A DNA stretch of 64,000 nt from Denitratimonas sp037478135 (GCF_037478135.1 NZ_JBBHDV010000003.1:1-64000), one strand, 5' to 3'; positions 43,733 to 54,729 are shown, numbered from the stretch's first letter. Notes: generated by a model from the letters alone, not told the origin. Made by a program: numbers and translations.

Positions 43733-45547
43733 ATGCAAGTTTCTTCCACCACACCCGCCGCCATTCCACCGTTGTTCGCCGCCGTCGATGGCCGCGTGGC
43801 CGATCTGGGTGGCGAGGAAGCGGTGTTCTTCGAAACCGCGACCGGCCGCAGCCATGTGATGACGCGCGACGTGGCGCAGGCGTTCGCGTTGTGCCAGGGC
43901 TTTCTGCCGATGGAGCAGCACGTGGCGCGCATCGTGCAGGCGCTGCCGGCGCTGAAGGGGCAGGAAGCGGCGGTGCAAAAGGTGCTGGACATGTTCGTGG
44001 CGCGTGGCCTGATGCGCAGCGATGCGCAGTTCATCGCGGGCTTCAGCGCCGATGCCGCAGCTGCGCAGACGCAGAAGCAGGTGCCGGTGGCCGGGCTGTT
44101 CCTGTGCGCGCCGTCGGCCTCCGGCGTGCTGCGCAACGCGCTGGATGCGCTGGCCGCGCATGTGCAGCGCTTCGGCTTCCAGTGGCCGGTGCATATCGTG
44201 GATCTGTCCACGGATGAAGCGCTGGCGCGTGAGCATGCGGACGCCGTGGCGGATTTCGCGCGCAACAGCGGGCTCAGCGTCCGGCATGTGGACGCGACGC
44301 AGGTCGAGGCCATCCGCAAGCGGCTGGCACAGGCCTTCCCGCAGCAGGCTGAAACGCTGCGCTGGCTGCTGACGCCGGCTGGCAGCGGTACGGGTGCCGC
44401 GCGCAATCTGGTGACACTTCTGGCCGCTGGCAGCCGTGCGCTGGTGCTGGACGCCGATACCGCGCTACCGCTGCTCGATCACCCGGAGCGGGCGTCGGGG
44501 CTGTTCGCCGATGCACGCGCCTTCGCACTGCGCAGTTTCGATTCGCCTCAGGCCGCACAGACGGCCGGTGCCGCACCTGATGCCGATCCATTGGCCGCGC
44601 ATCTGGCGGTATGTGGTCTGTCTCTGGCCGAAGCGATGTCGCTTCAGTCCGATGCCGCCTTGCAGCCAGAAGGGCTGTTCGGCGTGGTCGCCTCGCGCGC
44701 GCCGGCGCTGCATCCGGAACGGCGCGTGGCGTGGACCACGGTGGGCCGCGCAGGGCGCTTCGCGCTGAACGATCCGACCCTGCCATTCCGCCTGGATCCG
44801 GCCGAACGCGCCGGTCTGGTGGCCTCGCGCGACAGCTATCTGGCCGGTTATCGCGAGCCTTCGCTGTGGGTCGGAACGCGCCACTACCAGGTCGGACAGG
44901 GCGATCGTCTGGCGCCGCTGGCACTGGATGCAGGCCAGCTGCTGCCGTGCACGCTGCCGGGTGCTGCATCGCATGGAGAACTGTTCGCCGCGCTGCTGCG
45001 TCTGGTGCATCCGCAGGCCACCGATCTGGGCTTTCCGCAGGCGCTGGCGCGGATTGCGCCGGGCAATGCCGCCGATGATGCGCTGGGCCGGCCGGATGCC
45101 GCGCAATGCCTGGCCGGGCTGGCCGCCTACGTGGCGCAGGACCTGTATTCGGCCGAACCGGCGCAGCGCCTGGCAGTGATGGCCGCGCGTCTGGCCGACA
45201 TGGCCGGCGGTTCGGATGAGACCCTGGATCGCTATCTGTCCGAATATCTGGCCTACCACCGCTCCACGGTGATCGGGCGCATGCAGCAGATGCTGGCCTC
45301 GGAAAAATCTCCGCCGGTGTACTGGCTGGCGGACCTGCGCGCAGCGGTGGAAGCCCAGGGCAAGGCGCTGGTCGGTGGTGAAGTGCCACGTCTGGCGGGT
45401 TGGCCGGCTGGGCTGGATCGTGCCGGGTGCGCAGCCGCCTTCCGCGCTGAATTGCAGGGTCTGGCCGAAGGTCTTGCGGTGTGGCCGGCGGTGTTCGAGC
45501 ACGCGCGTGCGCATGCGGCGGAATGGCGTGATGCCATCGGCGCCTGA
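43733..45547 (+). CDS. Large protein with PqqD-like N-terminus and GT-A-like segment (unknown)
   Basis: A 604-residue protein, no signal peptide. The first ~95 residues (EEAVFFETATGRSHVMTRDVAQAFALC, VQKVLDMFVARGLMRSDAQFI, quoted in short parts) look like a PqqD/winged-helix peptide-binding domain. The next part (about 115-260) has an alternating alpha/beta pattern with GTGAARNLVTLLAAGSRALVLDADTAL, reminiscent of a GT2 nucleotide-sugar site with a DAD metal motif. The remainder is helical. I do not know a characterised homologue. It sits in the polysaccharide cluster and overlaps the next glycosyltransferase by 17 bp, so a role in glycan assembly is likely but unproven. Confidence 0.7.
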   Translation: MQVSSTTPAAIPPLFAAVDGRVADLGGEEAVFFETATGRSHVMTRDVAQAFALCQGFLPMEQHVARIVQALPALKGQEAAVQKVLDMFVARGLMRSDAQFIAGFSADAAAAQTQKQVPVAGLFLCAPSASGVLRNALDALAAHVQRFGFQWPVHIVDLSTDEALAREHADAVADFARNSGLSVRHVDATQVEAIRKRLAQAFPQQAETLRWLLTPAGSGTGAARNLVTLLAAGSRALVLDADTALPLLDHPERASGLFADARAFALRSFDSPQAAQTAGAAPDADPLAAHLAVCGLSLAEAMSLQSDAALQPEGLFGVVASRAPALHPERRVAWTTVGRAGRFALNDPTLPFRLDPAERAGLVASRDSYLAGYREPSLWVGTRHYQVGQGDRLAPLALDAGQLLPCTLPGAASHGELFAALLRLVHPQATDLGFPQALARIAPGNAADDALGRPDAAQCLAGLAAYVAQDLYSAEPAQRLAVMAARLADMAGGSDETLDRYLSEYLAYHRSTVIGRMQQMLASEKSPPVYWLADLRAAVEAQGKALVGGEVPRLAGWPAGLDRAGCAAAFRAELQGLAEGLAVWPAVFEHARAHAAEWRDAIGA

Positions 45548-46415
45548 GTCGCCGGTTCCGCAAAACCCGGACGATGGCGCACACGCGGCGTCGCAACTCA
45601 CCGCCGTGGTCGTCAGCCACGACAGCGGCGGTTGCCTGATCGATTGCGTCAACGATCTGCTGGCGCAGCGGATGCCGCTGGATGTGGTGGTGGTCGACAA
45701 CGCCTCGCGTGATGGCGCGCCCGACCGCTTGCCGGCCGATGCGCGCGTGCGCGTGGTGAAAAATCCCGACAACCGGGGCTTTGCCGTGGCCTGCAACCAG
45801 GGCGCGGCGCTGGCGGGTGCAGCGCGCCTGCTGTTCATCAATCCCGACTGCCGGCTGGCACCCGATGCCGTGCCGGAACTTTGCCGGCGGCTGGATGCCA
45901 CGCCGCAGCTGGGCATCCTCGGCGCCGATCTGCGCAATGCCGATGGATCAGCGCAGGCGGCGGCGCGGCGTCGGACACCGTTGCCGATGCGCGCCATCGG
46001 TGAACTGCTCGGCCGCAACACCACGGCTGAAGCGGTCGAGGTGGACGGCCTGATCGACGTTGAAGCCACGTCCGGCGCGCTGATGCTGATGCCGCGTGCA
46101 CTGTTCCAGCAACTCGGCGGCTTTGATGAAGGCTATGTGCTGCACTGCGAGGATCTGGACCTGTGCCGGCGCGTGCTCGACGCCGGCTGGCGCATCGCGG
46201 TTGATACCAGTGTGCCGGTCACGCATCTGAAGGGCACCTCCAGCCGCCGCCGTCCGGTCTGGGTGGAATGGCAGAAGCATCGCGGCATGTGGCGCTATTT
46301 CCAACGCTTCGACGCGGCCACCAGCCCATGGTGGCTACGCCTGCTGGTGCCGCTGGGCATCACCGTGCATTTCCCGCTGGCGGCGTTGCGTGCGCTATGG
46401 AAAAGCCGCAGCTGA
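45531..46415 (+). CDS. GT2-family glycosyltransferase (rhamnosyltransferase-like)
   Basis: A 294-residue GT2 enzyme: TAVVVSHDSGGCLIDCVNDLL start, VVVDNASRDGA, NPDNRGFAVACNQGA, LLFINPDCRLAPDAV (metal site) and FDEGYVLHCEDLDLCRRVLDAGW. This set is typical of WbbL-type rhamnosyltransferases. ATG 45531 lies inside the end of the preceding gene (17-bp overlap). The C-terminus carries an amphipathic/hydrophobic stretch (WWLRLLVPLGITVHFPLAALRALW) that may bind the membrane. It ends the glycan cluster. Confidence 0.88.
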   Translation: MPSAPESPVPQNPDDGAHAASQLTAVVVSHDSGGCLIDCVNDLLAQRMPLDVVVVDNASRDGAPDRLPADARVRVVKNPDNRGFAVACNQGAALAGAARLLFINPDCRLAPDAVPELCRRLDATPQLGILGADLRNADGSAQAAARRRTPLPMRAIGELLGRNTTAEAVEVDGLIDVEATSGALMLMPRALFQQLGGFDEGYVLHCEDLDLCRRVLDAGWRIAVDTSVPVTHLKGTSSRRRPVWVEWQKHRGMWRYFQRFDAATSPWWLRLLVPLGITVHFPLAALRALWKSRS

Positions 46416-46487
46416 AAGCCGGGCGAGCCTGCTGGGCGCCGCATCTGATCACCGACCATCTCGTCGCTGCGGAAATCTCAGGCTTTT

Positions 46488-46617
46488 GTAGCCCGGGTAA
46501 GGCATCGCCGCACCTTCCCATGACCCTGTCCCGGGTGTGGCCTTGCCTGCAACGCTGACGTGGGTGCTGCGTTCCGGATGAATCCGGTCCCGGGAGCGCT
46601 GCGCTTACCCGGGCTGC
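46488..46617. repeat. Intergenic inverted repeat (GTAGCCCGGGTAAG)
   Basis: GTAGCCCGGGTAAG (46488-46501) and CTTACCCGGGCTGC (46604-46617) match in 13 of 14 positions as an inverted pair, with further CCCGGG-rich sequence between. It fills the gap between the convergent glycosyltransferase and phosphodiesterase genes and looks like a dispersed repeat type. Confidence 0.7.
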
Positions 46618-46699
46618 GGCAGTTCCGGTGTCGCGATGTGTTTCAGCGGCTGCATTCCCGGATAGATGCCGAGGGGCGCCGTATCACCCACCGCGAACT

Positions 46700-47980
46700 T
46701 CAATAACGCGCCGGGCTGAAATCGCGGCCTTCGCGCATCAGCGGCAGGGTGCTGGTCGGATCGCCATCGTGGGCTTCGGGGGTGATGCGCAACAGGCGTG
46801 CCAGCAGCGGGTAGACGTCGACATTGTCGAAGTCCGCCACACGCGCGCCGGGGGCGAAATCCGGACCGTGCGCGACGAACAGCGAAGCCATCGACGCCAG
46901 CGCCGGGTCGAAACCGTGCGCGCCGGGGTTAGGCGTGTGCTGTTTCAGGATCGCGCTGTCGTAGATCGTCCAGCCCTCGTCGCCCAGGCATTGCCAGGTC
47001 GGCACGCGGCGGTGGCTGCCGTAGCGGAAGCGTTCGGGCATCCGCGTCTTGTGCCAGCACTGGACATGCGGAATCGGCTGCGACAACGCCGCTTCCAGTT
47101 CGGCTTCGCGGCCTTCACGCGGCTCCAGCCCGGCCAGCGGGCCGGCGGTAATCATCCGGAACAGCTTGCGCGGCACATGCTCGTCGAGCCGGATGATCTG
47201 CTCCGGCGGCGTCGCGGCCATGCCGTGGTCGGACAGCACGATCAGATTGATGTCCTCCCAGATCCCGCGTTCGCGCAGGCCGGCAACCAGTCTGGCGACG
47301 GCGGCATCCGAACTTGCGACGGCGGCACGGACCTGATCCGAATCCGGGCCGTGGACATGGCCATCGTGATCGACATGGTCGAAGTACAGCGTGACGAAAT
47401 CCGGACGCTGCGCCGCAGGCAGGTCGATCCACTCCAGCACCTGTTGCACCCGCGCGGACGGGCTCAGCGACATGTCGAACGGCAGCCAGTAATGCGGGTG
47501 GTGGCCGCGCACCGGGGCTTCGGAGCCGGGCCAGAACATCGTCGCGCTGCGTAGCCCGGCGGCACGTGCGGTGTTCCAGATCGGCTGGCCGTCATCCCAC
47601 CACTGGCGGTTGCCGACCGCGTCGCGGTTGCTCAGCGTGAAGCGCTGCCCGTCGATCGCCGGGTCGCGCATCATGTTGTGCACGATCCCGTGGTGGTCCG
47701 GCACCAGGCCGGTGACCAGGCTGTAGTGGTTGGGAAAGGTCAGCGAAGGAAACGACGGCCGCATCGCTTCCACATGCACGCCAGATTGCGCCAGTTGCCA
47801 CAGCGTCGGAGTCAGTTCCCGCTCCAGATAATCGGCGCGGAACCCGTCGATCGACACCAGCACCAGCAGCGGTGGACGCGCCTCGTGTGCAGGCCGGGTG
47901 GCGGGCTGGCAGGCCGACAGCAGGACAAGGCACAGGGCCAGCAGGAACGGCAGGATGGTACGGATCTTGGCGTGCGACAT
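46700..47980 (-). CDS. Lipoprotein nucleotide pyrophosphatase/phosphodiesterase (NPP family)
   Basis: A 426-residue alkaline phosphatase-superfamily enzyme. A lipobox (LALCLVLLSAC) anchors it. Catalytic features: LVSIDGFRADYL (metal Asp), nucleophile Thr in FPSLTFPNHYSLVTGLVPDHHGI, YFDHVDHDGH and LSDHGM, and AHGFDP near the end. This matches the bacterial NPP known from Xanthomonas, which hydrolyses nucleotide phosphodiester or pyrophosphate bonds outside the cytoplasm with two zinc ions. The frame extends 12 codons upstream; ATG 47980 gives the proper signal peptide. Divergent from the kinase gene. Confidence 0.9.
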   Translation of the reverse strand: MSHAKIRTILPFLLALCLVLLSACQPATRPAHEARPPLLVLVSIDGFRADYLERELTPTLWQLAQSGVHVEAMRPSFPSLTFPNHYSLVTGLVPDHHGIVHNMMRDPAIDGQRFTLSNRDAVGNRQWWDDGQPIWNTARAAGLRSATMFWPGSEAPVRGHHPHYWLPFDMSLSPSARVQQVLEWIDLPAAQRPDFVTLYFDHVDHDGHVHGPDSDQVRAAVASSDAAVARLVAGLRERGIWEDINLIVLSDHGMAATPPEQIIRLDEHVPRKLFRMITAGPLAGLEPREGREAELEAALSQPIPHVQCWHKTRMPERFRYGSHRRVPTWQCLGDEGWTIYDSAILKQHTPNPGAHGFDPALASMASLFVAHGPDFAPGARVADFDNVDVYPLLARLLRITPEAHDGDPTSTLPLMREGRDFSPARY

Positions 47981-48133
47981 TGCGGAGACGGGCAGTGGAA
48001 GGCAACGGTGCAGCATACAGTCTCCGTGTGTCGCTTCATGTACCGACGGTCCGGCCGCGCGACCCGGCCCGCGATGATGCGCCCGGCTGCGGGAAGTAGC
48101 GTATTCTGATGAGGATTGGATACTTACGCCGCC

Positions 48134-50371
48134 ATGTCATCGCTGCCCTATCAGGACCTTTCCCCGGCTGAACTGGATGAACTGCTCAGCGCGGTGCTGC
48201 CCGAAATTCCGGGTTACCGCGTGGTGCGGCTGCTAGGCCGTGGCGGCATGTCCTATGTCTATCTGGGCATCGAGGAAGCGCTCGACCGGCAGGTGGCGAT
48301 CAAGGTGATTTCGCCGCTGGCGCTCAACGACGAGGTCAGCCGGCACCGCTTCGAAAAGGAAGCGCGCACCATCGCCAAGCTCCAGCATCCGGGCATCGTC
48401 GGCATCCATGCGGTGGGGCGCATGGAATGGGGGCTGCTGTATTACGTGATGCCGTACCTGTCCAACGGACACATCGGCAAGCGCGATCTGCGCCACGACC
48501 AGGCGCGCATCATCGGCGTACTGCGGGCGCTGCTTGGCGCGCTGGACTACGCCCATGCGCAAGGCGTGGTGCACCGCGACGTGAAGGCCGAAAACGTCCT
48601 GTTCGACCAGAACGACCGGCCGATGCTGACCGATTTCGGCATCGCCACCAGCCGCCGCGACCGCAGCCGCATGACCGGCGCCGGCAATGCCATCGGCAGC
48701 TGGGGCTACATGGCGCCCGAGCAGGCGCGCGGCGAACTGGTCGATGGGCGGGCCGATCTGTACAGCGTCGGCGTGCTGACCTTCGAAATGCTGACTGGCC
48801 GCTTGCCGTTCCAGAATCAGGACACCGTGGCGCTGGCGCTGATGCACGCGATGGATCCGGTGCCGGCACTGCCGCAGGATCGCGCGCATTGGCAGGGTTT
48901 CATCGACCGGGCCATGGCCAAGATGCCGGAAGCACGTTTCGCCAGCGCACGCGAAATGTTGCTGGCGCTGGACCGCATCGCACTGGCACCGCGCCCATCA
49001 GAACCCGCCCGCACGATGTCCGGCGAACACCTGATACAGCGGTTGCGCACGCTGCGCCCGGCCGCCTGGCTGACCGCAGCGGCGGTGCTGTTGCTGGTGG
49101 CGGTACTGGTCAGCGGCCTGTGGTATCGCAGTTCGCGCGAGGCACCCACCGTGGCGGCGGCACCGCAACCGGCGACGCCGCTGGTGGCGCAGGTGGCACG
49201 GCCTGAACCTTCATCTGCCGTCGTGCCGGCCATGTCATCCGATGATGCCGGGTTCGACGATGCGGAAGAAGCGACCGAACTTCTGCCGGAACTGCCACCT
49301 GGCGAAGCCGCACTGATGACGGCGGCAGAACAGATCCGCCGCCATCGCCTGACCCAGCCGGCCGGCGCCAGCGCGATCGATTCGTTGCTGGAAGCGCGTC
49401 GCCTGCTGGGCCCGGATGCCCGCGTCACCGCCCAGGCCGAACGCTGGATCAGTACGCTGCATCCCTATCTTGGCAAGGCCTTGCAGGAACGCGACGACAC
49501 CTCCGCCAGCACCCTGCTGGCGCATGTGGAACGGTTGGAAAGCGGACTTTCCCTGCAGGACAGCCAGGCGCTGGGCGAACTGCGCGACAGCGTGACCGAC
49601 GCGCTGCGCGCTGATCTGCGCAACGCGTTGGCGGCGAAGGATCTGTCGGCATTGCGCGCCGCCCGTGCCCGCGCCGGGGCGCTGGGCGTGGCAGCGGATC
49701 TGCTGGAGCCGGAATATTCGCAACCGATCATCACCGGCCGCATCGGCGCCACCTTGGCCGGCAATACGCCGATGGTCATCGTGCGCATGCCTGAAAACGG
49801 GCAGCCTGGCCTGGCGGTGATGCCGGCTGCGGTGACTCGGCAGCAATACGCCGCCTTCGCCCGTGCCACGGGCCGGGAGGCAGGCCAGTGCCGTATCCGT
49901 ACTGCCGTGGTGACGGTGCGGACGCGCAACTGGCAGGAGCCGGGTTTCGCGCAGTCCGCAGATCACCCGGTGGTCTGCGTCAGTCTGGCCGATGCCAGGG
50001 CGTATGCCGTCTGGCTGAGCCAGCGCGATGGTGTCGGCTACCGGATTCCCGCTGCCGCTGAGTGGCGTGTGGCGACCACCGCACCAGCCAACGCCAGCTG
50101 CGAAACCGCCGGTGTGCGTTGTCAGGGCGAAGGCACTGCGGCAGCCACGACGGCGGAAAAATCCGCTCAGGGCGTGTATTCGACCTTGGGCAATGTGCGC
50201 GAATGGCCTGGCGACTGCGCCGGCTGCCGCGATCATCCGCTGCTTGGCCTGGGCTGGCGCGATGCCACGCCGTCGCGTCGTGGCGATCAGGTGAATCCGG
50301 AATCCGGCTACGACGATGTCGGCTTCCGTCTGGTACGCGATGTCCCGCGCGAGGCGGTTGAACAGCGCTGA
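48134..50371 (+). CDS. Transmembrane Ser/Thr protein kinase fused to FGE-sulfatase domain
   Basis: A 745-residue protein. Kinase domain about 27-285: G-loop GRGGMSYVYLG, K57 (VAIKVI), E76, HRDVKAEN (147-154), DFG (167-169), APEQ. One membrane helix (310-330) follows, then an Ala-rich linker, a helical repeat region (390-540) and a formylglycine-generating-enzyme-like domain at the C-terminus (TRQQYAAFARATG, DHPVVCVSLADARAYAVWLS, YRIPAAAEWRVATT, LGNVREWPGDC, DDVGFRLVR). The last domain would face the periplasm and probably acts as a ligand-binding or structural module. I use ATG 48134; an in-frame TTG lies six codons upstream. A TATTCT -10-like box is at 48102-48107. Confidence 0.88.
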   Translation: MSSLPYQDLSPAELDELLSAVLPEIPGYRVVRLLGRGGMSYVYLGIEEALDRQVAIKVISPLALNDEVSRHRFEKEARTIAKLQHPGIVGIHAVGRMEWGLLYYVMPYLSNGHIGKRDLRHDQARIIGVLRALLGALDYAHAQGVVHRDVKAENVLFDQNDRPMLTDFGIATSRRDRSRMTGAGNAIGSWGYMAPEQARGELVDGRADLYSVGVLTFEMLTGRLPFQNQDTVALALMHAMDPVPALPQDRAHWQGFIDRAMAKMPEARFASAREMLLALDRIALAPRPSEPARTMSGEHLIQRLRTLRPAAWLTAAAVLLLVAVLVSGLWYRSSREAPTVAAAPQPATPLVAQVARPEPSSAVVPAMSSDDAGFDDAEEATELLPELPPGEAALMTAAEQIRRHRLTQPAGASAIDSLLEARRLLGPDARVTAQAERWISTLHPYLGKALQERDDTSASTLLAHVERLESGLSLQDSQALGELRDSVTDALRADLRNALAAKDLSALRAARARAGALGVAADLLEPEYSQPIITGRIGATLAGNTPMVIVRMPENGQPGLAVMPAAVTRQQYAAFARATGREAGQCRIRTAVVTVRTRNWQEPGFAQSADHPVVCVSLADARAYAVWLSQRDGVGYRIPAAAEWRVATTAPANASCETAGVRCQGEGTAAATTAEKSAQGVYSTLGNVREWPGDCAGCRDHPLLGLGWRDATPSRRGDQVNPESGYDDVGFRLVRDVPREAVEQR

Positions 50372-50545
50372 TTGCAGCCCGCCGCCGCTGCGGTGTGCGC
50401 TCCTGCAAAAACCTTTCCTCCCCCATAAAAACAGCCTACGGCAAGGTGATCATTTCATATCGCCAGCCACCGATTCCGTCACATCCGCGCGCACTCGCCG
50501 GTCAGTTGCGGCACCCTGTAGACATCGTGCCGAAGGAGACCGCTG

Positions 50546-52186
50546 ATGAAACCCATGGCTCGCACGCTTGCCGCCGCTCTCGCATTGTTCGCCGTGAACG
50601 CATACGCCCTCACCGATTCCGGATTGGCCGCACTGGTCGATCAGCGCCTGGCCGGTGACCGCACCGGCGCCTGCATGGCGGTGGCCGTGATCGAGCAGGA
50701 TGCCGTGGCGCGCGCCTTCCGCTGCGCCGATCCAAAGGACGCATCGCGCATCGATGTGAACACCGCATTCGAGATCGGCTCGGTCAGCAAGACCATGACG
50801 GCCGTGTTGCTGGCCGACCTGATCGGCCAAGGCAAGGCATCGCTGGATGAGCCGCTGTCCGATTACCTTCCGGAAGGCGCCGCCGTGCCGGAGTTCGAAG
50901 GCCAGCCGATCCTGCTGCGCCATGTCGTCACCCATACCAGCGGCCTGCCGGCGCTGCCATCGCGGCTGGGTGCGACCGATATGAACGACCCTTACGCCAA
51001 CCTCACCGAAGCAGCGTTGCTGGCTTCGCTCGGCGATGTCACGCTGTCGGCCGCGCCGGGCAGCGCGTTCGAGTATTCCAACTTCGCCTCGATGGTGCTG
51101 TCGCTCGCGGTGGCTCGACGTGCCGGCAGTGATCTGGAAACCCTGCTGAAGCAGCGCCTGTTCGCACCGCTGGGCATGGATTCGGCCTACATCACCAATC
51201 CGCCGGACGGCGTGCGTGCTGCCACCGGCCATACCCCGAACACGAAGCCGACGCCGGCCTGGACCTTCGCCACCGATCTGGCCGGCGTCGGCGGCGTGCG
51301 CGCCACGCTGGATGACATGGTGCGCTATGTGCAGGGCAACCTGGGCTTCATCGAATCATCCATTTCCCCGGCGCTGGAACTGGCCCAGCAGCAGGTCGGC
51401 GAGCAGCCGCCGATGGCGATGAACTGGATGCTGGCGCAGGTCGGCAACCGTCGCGTGCATACGCATGAGGGCGGCACTGGTGGTTTTTCCGCCTTCGTTT
51501 CGGTGGATCGCGGACTGCGGCGCGGCGTGGTGATCCTCTCCGATACCGCATGGCATTCGATCGGCAGTCTCGGCAGCCTTGGCCTGCATCTGGTCGATGC
51601 CGCGTTCCCGCTCGGCAAGCCGCGCAAACTGGCGCAACCGCCACAGGAATTGCTGGAAGCGCTGGCCGGCGACTACCAGCTGCAGGGCGCGATGAAGATG
51701 ACGCTGCGCCAGCGCGACGGCAGCCTGTTCGCGCAGGCCGCAGGCCAGCCCGAGATTGCGCTGGCGTTCGATGATGCCGGCGACTTCTTCCCGCTGGAAC
51801 TGGACGCGCTGCTGACACCGCAGAAGAAGGCCAACGGAGAATACGGCTTCACCTGGACGCAGATGGGCGCGGTGCTCCCCGCCACGCGGATCAATGAGAA
51901 AGATGAATCCACGTCCGCGCCGGCGCTATCGGATGAGCAACTGATTGCCTACGCCGGTGACTACCCGCTGATGCCGGGCTTCGTGCTGACGGTCCGCACC
52001 CGCGATGGAAAACTACACGCACAGGCCACCGGGCAGGGCGAATTTCCGCTCGATGCCCGCGCGGCTGATACCTTCGAAGCGGCGGCTTTCGGTATCGAAA
52101 TCGTGTTCAAGCGTGATGCGGACGGCAAGGTGGTTTCGCTCGATCTGCATCAGGGCGGGCAGGTGCTGAGCGGTGTGCGTAACTGA
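50546..52186 (+). CDS. Periplasmic serine hydrolase, class C beta-lactamase-like
   Basis: A 546-residue exported hydrolase with signal peptide (MARTLAAALALFAVNAYA, cleavage about 21). Penicillin-binding-fold motifs: S79-V-S-K82, Y177-S-N179 and HEGG at 307-310 in place of KTG. After residue about 365 come two similar beta-rich repeats (ELLEALAGDYQLQ and EQLIAYAGDYPLM), the DUF3471-like type often found behind such hydrolases. Likely a carboxypeptidase or esterase; nothing shows it is a resistance enzyme. GAAGGAGACC precedes ATG 50546. Confidence 0.87.
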   Translation: MKPMARTLAAALALFAVNAYALTDSGLAALVDQRLAGDRTGACMAVAVIEQDAVARAFRCADPKDASRIDVNTAFEIGSVSKTMTAVLLADLIGQGKASLDEPLSDYLPEGAAVPEFEGQPILLRHVVTHTSGLPALPSRLGATDMNDPYANLTEAALLASLGDVTLSAAPGSAFEYSNFASMVLSLAVARRAGSDLETLLKQRLFAPLGMDSAYITNPPDGVRAATGHTPNTKPTPAWTFATDLAGVGGVRATLDDMVRYVQGNLGFIESSISPALELAQQQVGEQPPMAMNWMLAQVGNRRVHTHEGGTGGFSAFVSVDRGLRRGVVILSDTAWHSIGSLGSLGLHLVDAAFPLGKPRKLAQPPQELLEALAGDYQLQGAMKMTLRQRDGSLFAQAAGQPEIALAFDDAGDFFPLELDALLTPQKKANGEYGFTWTQMGAVLPATRINEKDESTSAPALSDEQLIAYAGDYPLMPGFVLTVRTRDGKLHAQATGQGEFPLDARAADTFEAAAFGIEIVFKRDADGKVVSLDLHQGGQVLSGVRN

Positions 52187-52228
52187 CGCCAGCCCATGCG
52201 ACGACTGCTTGCTGCTGCATGCCGTCGT

Positions 52229-52335
52229 AGGAGCGCACACCGCAGGTGGGCGCGATGGGTATCAGGTACCACGACACGATTGACCCTGGATTTCGCGCCC
52301 ACCTGCGGTGTGCGCTCCTGTCTTCGTGGTACCTG
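52229..52335. repeat. Interleaved inverted repeats upstream of hutU
   Basis: A perfect 27-bp inverted pair (52229-52255 with 52293-52319; starts AGGAGCGCACACCGCAGG) is interleaved with a perfect 12-bp pair CAGGTACCACGA (52263-52274) / TCGTGGTACCTG (52324-52335). Order A-B-A'-B'. It sits between the serine hydrolase stop and hutU and could form either long hairpin, or a pseudoknot, in RNA. Confidence 0.85.
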
Positions 52336-52395
52336 CGTGAAGGGTGCGCGGCGGGCGATGCGATAATCAGCAAATCGTTTCAGCAAGAGGCCGTC

Positions 52396-54069
<1,674 letters not shown>

Positions 54070-54156
54070 TTGCCATCCATCCCGGATGGCGGCGGCAATT
54101 GCCGACGCCTTTCCGTGCCGCAGGTCCAGGCGGCAGATCGGTGGATCGTCTGGATA

Positions 54157-54477
54157 TCAGGTATCGGTTCGGCCTGCGCCACCACTGAGCCGCTCTTCAC
54201 GCAGCAGGCGCTCGGTGCGCATGACATGCACGATGAAGACCTTGTGTCCGTCGTGCCGATAGAAGATGCGGCACGTGGATTCCACGAGCTGGCGATAACG
54301 GGACTTGCCCAGTTCCTGCGGACGGCTGCCGCTTTCCGGATGGTTCGCAAGGTGTTCGACGTGCTCGAAGATGCGTTTGACCAGTGCTGCGGCTGCGGCC
54401 GGGTTTTCCAGTGCGATGTAGTCGGCAATGGCGTCGAGGTCGGCCAATGCAGGATCGGTCCAGACTATTTCAGCCAT
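54157..54477 (-). CDS. parE: ParE/RelE-superfamily toxin
   Basis: A 106-residue toxin of the RelE/ParE fold: IVWTDPALADLDAIADYIALENPAAA start, SGSRPQELGKSRYRQLVESTCRIFYRHDGHKVFIVHVMRTERLL. The R-x-IFYRHDG and VHVMRTER pattern fits ParE (gyrase inhibitor) better than ribosome-dependent RelE, but the target is not proven. It overlaps the antitoxin gene by 13 bp. Confidence 0.87.
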   Translation of the reverse strand: MAEIVWTDPALADLDAIADYIALENPAAAAALVKRIFEHVEHLANHPESGSRPQELGKSRYRQLVESTCRIFYRHDGHKVFIVHVMRTERLLREERLSGGAGRTDT

Positions 54478-54722
54478 CGGTCAAGGTGCTTGCGGGCCTG
54501 GGCATGCGTGGCCACGCGGCCCTCGGCCGCGGCCTGCTCGCCGCGCGCGATCCCTTCGAGGATGGCCATGCGCTGCTGCATCAGCTGGTAGCTCTCCACG
54601 TCCAGCAGATAGGCGCTGGGCAGGCCATGCTGGGTGATCAGGATCGGCTGCTTGTCGCGCTCGATATCGGCGAGCAGTTCGGTCGCTTGGCGTTTGAGGG
54701 TGGTGACAAGTTCGGTACGCAT
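54465..54722 (-). CDS. Phd/YefM-family antitoxin
   Basis: An 85-residue antitoxin. The N-terminal DNA-binding/dimerisation part (LVTTLKRQATELLADIERDKQPILITQHGLPSAYLLDVESYQ, seen in shorter parts) is typical of Phd/YefM, and the C-terminal helix (ILEGIARGEQAAAEGRVATHAQARKHLDRWL) would wrap the toxin. It precedes the toxin, the usual order. No ribosome site lies upstream of its ATG; the palindrome at 54730-54739 is 8 nt away. Confidence 0.87.
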   Translation of the reverse strand: MRTELVTTLKRQATELLADIERDKQPILITQHGLPSAYLLDVESYQLMQQRMAILEGIARGEQAAAEGRVATHAQARKHLDRWLK

Positions 54723-54729
54723 GAAGTGA

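Noticed and set aside
50546..52186. Antibiotic-resistance beta-lactamase
   Set aside because: It has the SxxK/YxN fold motifs but HEGG in place of KTG and a DUF3471-like tail, more typical of housekeeping serine hydrolases.
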